Source: Arthrobacter sp. GMC3 (lineage in GTDB: Bacteria; Actinomycetota; Actinomycetes; Actinomycetales; Micrococcaceae). From it: 64,000 bases of DNA. A program made the translations under genes and the position numbers. The notes beneath the pieces are model-generated. The model did not search any database. It was not told the origin of the DNA and was given only the letters and a program-made list of their open reading frames with translations. The stretch covers positions 431,083 through 495,082 of the forward strand of contig NZ_PJIO01000003.1 in the NCBI RefSeq assembly GCF_002929305.1. The letters run 5' to 3'. Of this stretch, positions 63,656 to 64,000 are shown piece after piece (position 1 is the stretch's first letter; every line of letters starts with the position of its first letter).

Positions 63656-64000
63656 GCGAGTTCTCCTCTTTTCGCCCGTTCCAGTACTCATGCCTTGGTT
63701 CGTAAGTTTCACGATGGCAACGAATGCGACGGCGGCATCTGCTTCGCTAGGGTCGCCGTCAAGGTTCTTGTACGAGCCCTGGACTTGGAGATATGGGCCA
63801 GCTGTCTTCGGGTCCACCAGATATGGTGGCGCTTGCTGCCAATCGGTGCGTTAGGCAGCAGGAGTTTTCTTGTGGTTTTTTGAGGGGCCTCGATCTGTTG
63901 GATCGGGGCCCTTTGTTGTTCCTGGGCTGCGGGTTGGGGTTGGTTCTTACTTTCGCGGTCTTTGGTGTTATGGGTTTTTGGGGAGTCCGTGGTGGTAGGT
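63656..64000. other. Unassigned right edge
   Basis: No gene can be supported in these 345 bases. Open frames exist on both strands but lack motifs or ribosome sites. On the minus strand one frame reads without stop from the edge to about 63708, across a terminator-like hairpin, so coding use is doubtful. Confidence 0.4.
63884..63911 (+). terminator. Stem-loop near the right edge
   Basis: GGGGCCTCGATC and GATCGGGGCCC pair with one weak position around a 5-base loop, followed by TTTGTTGTT on the plus strand. It may end the LLM-marR transcript, about 230 bases downstream of marR. Confidence 0.55.

Noticed and set aside
62972..63817. A 281-codon open frame on the minus strand
   Set aside because: It lies antisense to the LLM and MarR genes, has no recognisable motif and is explained by high-GC codon bias of the true genes.
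63695..64000. End of an HNH/DUF222-type or mobile-element gene at the right edge
   Set aside because: Minus-strand translations are Pro/Thr/Lys-rich but carry no motif and cross a terminator hairpin; sequence beyond the window is needed.

Overview
The window looks like chromosomal DNA of a high-GC actinobacterium of the Micrococcaceae, most likely Arthrobacter or a close relative. The grounds are the gene content and order (leuCD next to an NdgR-type IclR regulator; leuB, ilvE, serA, ilvC, ilvN, ilvB and ilvD on one strand over 33 kb), a C50-carotenoid operon with heterodimeric cyclase genes, frequent GTG starts, and many ATGA/GTGA gene overlaps. No database search was possible; family names come from motifs and gene order. 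I see no prophage, insertion sequence, CRISPR array or rRNA.

Layout. 1-910: the start of a murA-like gene running off the left edge, then a truncated AbiEi/DUF559-type remnant. 931-5350: a MarR regulator and a two-module ABC exporter in one polypeptide. 5642-6871: a lipoprotein trypsin-like protease. 6984-9984: leuD and leuC with divergent ndgR. 10081-14020: a DUF1697 protein and two overlapping dynamin-like GTPases. 14071-16772: gltX, a HAD hydrolase, tRNA-Gln and tRNA-Glu. 16875-21962: an amino-acid permease, an FAH-family protein, ilvE and leuB. 22021-29312: crtR-crtE-crtB-crtI-crtYe-crtYf-crtEb-phr, read leftward, with an NAD(P)-binding DUF2867-type gene divergent at 29409. 30985-32946: a NarL-type two-component system. 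33023-38356: a sugar-type ABC importer without its ATPase, a class V aminotransferase-fold enzyme and a divergent FadR-type regulator. 38465-41698: a MacB/LolCDE-like ABC ATPase and FtsX permease. 41856-42887: an intact AbiEi-like protein. 42932-44506: metG. 44685-52295: serA, ilvC, ilvN, ilvB and ilvD. 52556-53522: two tRNA-Lys, a Bcp peroxiredoxin and tRNA-Leu. 53666-63655: an oligopeptide-type binding lipoprotein, mqo, an orphan AcrB-type RND pump, an MFS exporter and an LLM flavin oxidoreductase with a MarR regulator.

How the genes work together. The leu, ilv and serA genes cover most of branched-chain amino-acid synthesis plus the first step of serine synthesis. Two control layers are visible. 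One is a palindrome, ATCTCA-N5-TGAGACGTC, found both between leuC and ndgR and upstream of leuB, so probably the NdgR site. The other is a complete attenuator before ilvB, with leader peptide MQLKLVVVIS and a terminator hairpin with a T-run. The crt operon should make a C50 carotenoid and co-transcribes a photolyase, so pigment and DNA repair form one light-protection unit. A 19-bp palindrome fills the spacer of a good promoter in the crtR/DUF2867 gap and is a strong candidate CrtR site.

Less explained parts are the sugar-type transporter with its class V enzyme and four GATGA sites at exact multiples of 21 bp, the tandem dynamin-like GTPases, the orphan RND pump, and the pair of AbiEi-like genes, one intact and one decayed.
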